Shown here: positions 32,487 through 34,823 of the stretch, one piece after another
Layout of the letters: each line of letters begins with the position of its first letter
Numbering within the stretch: the stretch's first letter is position 1
From: Deltaproteobacteria bacterium ADurb.Bin207
GTDB lineage: Bacteria; Myxococcota_A; Polyangia; Polyangiales; Polyangiaceae
Length of the DNA: 34,823 bases
Reading direction: 5' to 3'
Assembly: GCA_002070115.1 (NCBI GenBank)
Contig: MWCO01000066.1
Location: 1-34,823 of the forward strand
Made by a program: the position numbers and the translations under genes
The notes under the pieces: generated by a model
What the model was told of the DNA's origin: nothing
The model's input: only the letters and a program-made list of their open reading frames with translations
Databases searched by the model: none

Positions 32487-32804
32487 TCAAACGCAGCCGG
32501 TTGGCTTGGGCAGTCCGGCGACTTTGCAGGCTCCCTTTGCCGGGCCGCTCGGGAAAAGCTCGTAGATTTGCTTGAGGGAGTACTTGGACTCCTTGCAGAG
32601 CTTGCGGATCATCGGAGCCACACCGAATTTGAGGTAGTAATCCCGAAGGTAGTTCACGACTTTCCAATGGTCTTCGGTCAATTCCGTGACTCCTTCGGTA
32701 GAAGCGAGCGCCTTCGCTACTTCCTCGTTCCACTTCTCGGGCTCTTCCATGAAGCCGTCTTCGTCGACTTGAATGCTCACACCCTCGTACTCAAAGGTTG
32801 CCAT
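32487..32804 (-). CDS. dsrC: DsrC, sulfur-carrier protein
   Basis: DsrC carries the sulfite-derived sulfur between DsrAB and DsrMKJOP as a trisulfide on its flexible C-terminal arm. 105 residues, standard length. Both functional cysteines are present: Cys93 and the penultimate Cys104 in GACKVAGLPKPTGCV, with the required 10-residue spacing between them. This separates it from TusE, which has only the penultimate Cys. GFMEEPEKWNEEVA, HWKVVNYLRDYYLKFG and APMIRKLCKESKYSLKQIY match the family core, and a third Cys (Cys70) is non-terminal. GGAGGAG lies 10 bases before the ATG. It follows dsrL by 54 bases, in the same transcript. Confidence 0.97.
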   Translation of the reverse strand: MATFEYEGVSIQVDEDGFMEEPEKWNEEVAKALASTEGVTELTEDHWKVVNYLRDYYLKFGVAPMIRKLCKESKYSLKQIYELFPSGPAKGACKVAGLPKPTGCV

Positions 32805-32858
32805 GACGTGTTTTCTCCTCCACTAGCAGCTTCGTTGTTGCGAAACAGGTCCTTACGA

Positions 32859-34547
32859 TTACGCCATTTCGATATAACCGCAGGGGCATTGCTCCGCGCA
32901 CTTCTTGCAGCCCTGGCAGAACTCTAGCTTGAAAGCATAGGGCTCGCCCTTGTTCAACGGACGGATAATGGCACCATCTCCGCACATCGTCCAGCAGTGT
33001 CCGCACTCGAAACACAAACCGCAACTCATGCAGCGTTTGGCCTCTTCAAAAGCCTCATCTTGTGTCAATCCCTTTTCGACCTCGAGTTCGGGTTGCGCGA
33101 GGCGCGTGGGGACATCCGCGCCGGGCTGAGGCACCACACGGTCTTTTTTCTCAAACCAGGCCCGATTCATCTTGTCTTTGTGAATGATCGGTGCCATCGG
33201 CGTGATCGACACCTGCTCACAACGCAACACTTGGTGAATCGTTGCCGCGGCGCGACTCCCTTGCGCTATGGCGGTCGTCACCAGCGCCAGGTCCAGAACG
33301 TCGCCTCCCGCGTAAACCCCCTCTTGATTGGTCCGGTGGAACTCATCGACCTTCACCCAATCCCGGCCCGTATGCAAATCATCGAATCCTTCGAAGTCCG
33401 GCTCCTGACTGATGGCCGAAACCACGGTGGTGCAATCTAGCGTAAACACCGCGCCTTCGATGGGTACGGGGCGACGACGTCCGCTGGCATCGGGCTCTCC
33501 CAATTCGGTTCGTTGGAACTTCATCGCGACAGCACGGTCGCCTTCTTTGATGACTTCCAACGGCATGACGAGAAACTCGAAGTTCACCCCTTCCTCTTTG
33601 GCTCCCTCGATTTCCGGCTCGATCGCGGGCATTTCGTGAATGGTGCGACGATACACGATCCAGACTTCCGCGCCGAGACGCCGGGATACCCGCGCGGCAT
33701 CGATGGCGGCATCACCACCACCAATGACAAGCACCTTGTTGCCCACGTCGACCTGCTTGCCAGACATCACCGCATTCAAAAAGGTCGTGGCCGTCCATAC
33801 GTTGGCCGCATCCTCACCAGGAATGCGCAACGCCTTACCCTTATGCGCACCAATTCCCACGAAAATGGCAGCATAGTCTTTTCGCAGATCCGTATAGGGG
33901 AAGTCACGCCCCACAGCCGTGTTGAGCTTAATCTCCACCCCCAACTTTTCGATACGCGCAATCTCACCGTCGAGCACGTCCGCAGGCAATCGATAGCGCG
34001 GGATACCATAACGCAACATCCCACCGGTCTGGCTGAAAGCCTCGAATACCGTCACCCGATACCCGCGTCGCGCCAATTGGTAGGCGCAGGAAAGGCCCGC
34101 CGGACCCGCACCAATCACGGCAATCTTCTCGGGATGGACCTCGTCGGTCAACTTCTTGAGGGCAAGCCCCTTCTGCAAACCGAAGTCACCGATGATACGC
34201 TCCAATTGGTTGATGGAAACCGCCCCTTCCATGTCTGCACGATTGCAAACCGTCTCGCAGGGATGCGGACAGACACGCCCACAGACCGCCGGGAATGGAG
34301 AGGTTTCGGTAAAACGTTCCCAGGCAAGCTCCAACGACTCTTCCCGCGTTCGACCATAATCCTCGGTCTGCGCCATGATTTGCAAGGCGCCGCGAATGTC
34401 GTTGTGAATGGGACACCCATCGGTGCATGGTGGAGTCTTGAGTACGTGCTTCGGGCGGAGCGCCGATGTCTCGCCGCCTCCCCGTGGCCCTCCCGACCCT
34501 ACCGCCCTAGTCTGCAACTTCTTTTTTTGCTTGAGTACGAGCGCCAT
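32859..34547 (-). CDS. dsrL: DsrL, iron-sulfur flavoprotein NAD(P)H:acceptor oxidoreductase
   Basis: 562 residues, related to glutamate synthase small subunit. N-terminal iron-sulfur Cys: 41, 45, 89, 93, 97, 101 (CTDGC, CGRVCPHPCETVC). FAD Rossmann motif VIGAGPAGLSCAYQL (144-158) and a second NAD(P)H motif VIGGGDAAIDAA (274-285) followed by IVYRRTIHEMPA. A C-terminal ferredoxin-like part (506-556) has many Cys (CMSCGLCFECGHC, then CQGCKKCAEQCPCG), a feature of DsrL absent from plain GltD. DsrL exchanges electrons between NAD(P)H and DsrAB. GGAG about 6 bases before ATG 34547 fixes the start; the frame also has a TTG one codon earlier. First gene of the cluster, no gltB nearby. Confidence 0.9.
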   Translation of the reverse strand: MALVLKQKKKLQTRAVGSGGPRGGGETSALRPKHVLKTPPCTDGCPIHNDIRGALQIMAQTEDYGRTREESLELAWERFTETSPFPAVCGRVCPHPCETVCNRADMEGAVSINQLERIIGDFGLQKGLALKKLTDEVHPEKIAVIGAGPAGLSCAYQLARRGYRVTVFEAFSQTGGMLRYGIPRYRLPADVLDGEIARIEKLGVEIKLNTAVGRDFPYTDLRKDYAAIFVGIGAHKGKALRIPGEDAANVWTATTFLNAVMSGKQVDVGNKVLVIGGGDAAIDAARVSRRLGAEVWIVYRRTIHEMPAIEPEIEGAKEEGVNFEFLVMPLEVIKEGDRAVAMKFQRTELGEPDASGRRRPVPIEGAVFTLDCTTVVSAISQEPDFEGFDDLHTGRDWVKVDEFHRTNQEGVYAGGDVLDLALVTTAIAQGSRAAATIHQVLRCEQVSITPMAPIIHKDKMNRAWFEKKDRVVPQPGADVPTRLAQPELEVEKGLTQDEAFEEAKRCMSCGLCFECGHCWTMCGDGAIIRPLNKGEPYAFKLEFCQGCKKCAEQCPCGYIEMA

Positions 34548-34564
34548 CAAACTCTCCTACCGAC

Positions 34565-34584
34565 CCCCTAGAGTGTTGTAGGGG
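34565..34584. promoter_or_regulatory. Inverted repeat CCCCTA-N8-TAGGGG overlapping the dsrL -10 box
   Basis: Perfect 6-base arms (34565-34570 and 34579-34584) with an 8-base spacer. The repeat covers the predicted -10 box and start point of dsrL, the classic position for a repressor operator. Confidence 0.45.
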
Positions 34585-34603
34585 ACCAGTCTTATAGTGT
34601 CAA
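34575..34603 (-). promoter_or_regulatory. Predicted sigma70-type promoter of dsrL-dsrC
   Basis: On the minus strand TTGACA (34603-34598, perfect consensus) and TACAAC (34580-34575) lie 17 bases apart. Transcription would begin near 34568, about 20 bases before the dsrL start, giving a very short leader. The remaining 220 bases to the right edge hold no recognised gene. Confidence 0.55.
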
Positions 34604-34823
34604 GGACTTCACCGGAAGGATTCCATCGTTGCATGGGTATTTGGACTCACATTCACGGTTGAGCCGCGCATACGAATTCATCGCGCCATTGATACGTTAG
34701 CCTTGGCTTGATTCGACAGCTATCCTTGATATTCCCATCCTTGCAGCTCGCAGCATCCCCTCCGCCCATATCGGCGCCCCCAACGCATGAATATGAACGT
34801 ATGTACCCAACACCCGCCCAACC

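Noticed and set aside
32487-32804. TusE (tRNA thiolation relay protein)
   Set aside because: TusE has only the penultimate Cys. This protein has both Cys93 and Cys104 and lies in a dsr cluster.
32859-34547. Glutamate synthase small subunit (gltD)
   Set aside because: The fold is shared, but the extra C-terminal ferredoxin-like Cys set, the neighbouring dsrC and dsrMKJOP, and the absence of gltB favour DsrL.
33513-34571. Plus-strand open frame of 352 codons opposite dsrL
   Set aside because: Antisense shadow of dsrL, with no signal or domain pattern and no ribosome-binding site.

Overview
The window reads as a chromosomal segment of a myxobacterium-like organism (Myxococcota, formerly Deltaproteobacteria). 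The reasons are: several Hanks-type Ser/Thr kinases in 26 kb, one with the HRDVSPQN catalytic loop common in myxobacterial kinases; a pseudokinase with a V4R/DUF2378-like tail; many lipoproteins; and a kinase-TPR-lipoprotein operon. This placement is inference from gene style. No rRNA or tRNA gene was recognised.

Layout. Positions 1-1046 (minus) hold the N-terminal part of a Ser/Thr kinase cut by the window edge. From 1291 to 8009, mostly on the plus strand, lie murA (peptidoglycan precursor synthesis), a conserved hypothetical on the other strand, a HARE-HTH protein with a restriction-endonuclease-like tail, a Nudix hydrolase, a lipoprotein and the pseudokinase. A minus-strand run at 8076-11429 reads dprA-trmFO-ychF-like, followed at 11482-12987 by two paralogous lipoproteins. 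Next come a DHH phosphoesterase, a lipoprotein, a non-RD kinase, a TerB-like protein, and a receiver protein downstream of an unusual histidine-kinase-like protein that contains two degenerate ATPase modules. A membrane/beta-propeller fusion, a dusB-type tRNA dihydrouridine synthase and an M18 aminopeptidase follow on the plus strand to 22562. A minus-strand operon at 22794-26259 encodes a transmembrane Ser/Thr kinase, a TPR membrane protein and a Cys-rich lipoprotein.

The right end (26614-34547, minus) is the most notable part: a dissimilatory sulfur cluster in transcription order dsrL-dsrC-(RsbRD-domain gene)-dsrM-dsrK-dsrJ-dsrO-dsrP. Several of its junctions overlap or are a few bases wide. 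DsrMKJOP is a transmembrane electron-transfer complex linking the menaquinone pool and periplasm to the cytoplasmic thiol carrier DsrC. DsrL is an NAD(P)H:acceptor oxidoreductase that partners with DsrAB. The sulfite reductase dsrAB itself, dsrD, dsrEFH, aprAB and sat are not in the window, so the direction of sulfur flow (sulfite reduction, disproportionation or sulfur oxidation) cannot be settled here. Two predicted sigma70-type promoters, each with a 17-base spacer and an overlapping inverted repeat, suggest two regulated units: dsrL-dsrC and rsbRD-dsrMKJOP.

Starts were chosen from family alignment, ribosome-binding sites and overlaps, and many differ from the longest open frame. Promoters, hairpins and operators were found by eye and are predictions.
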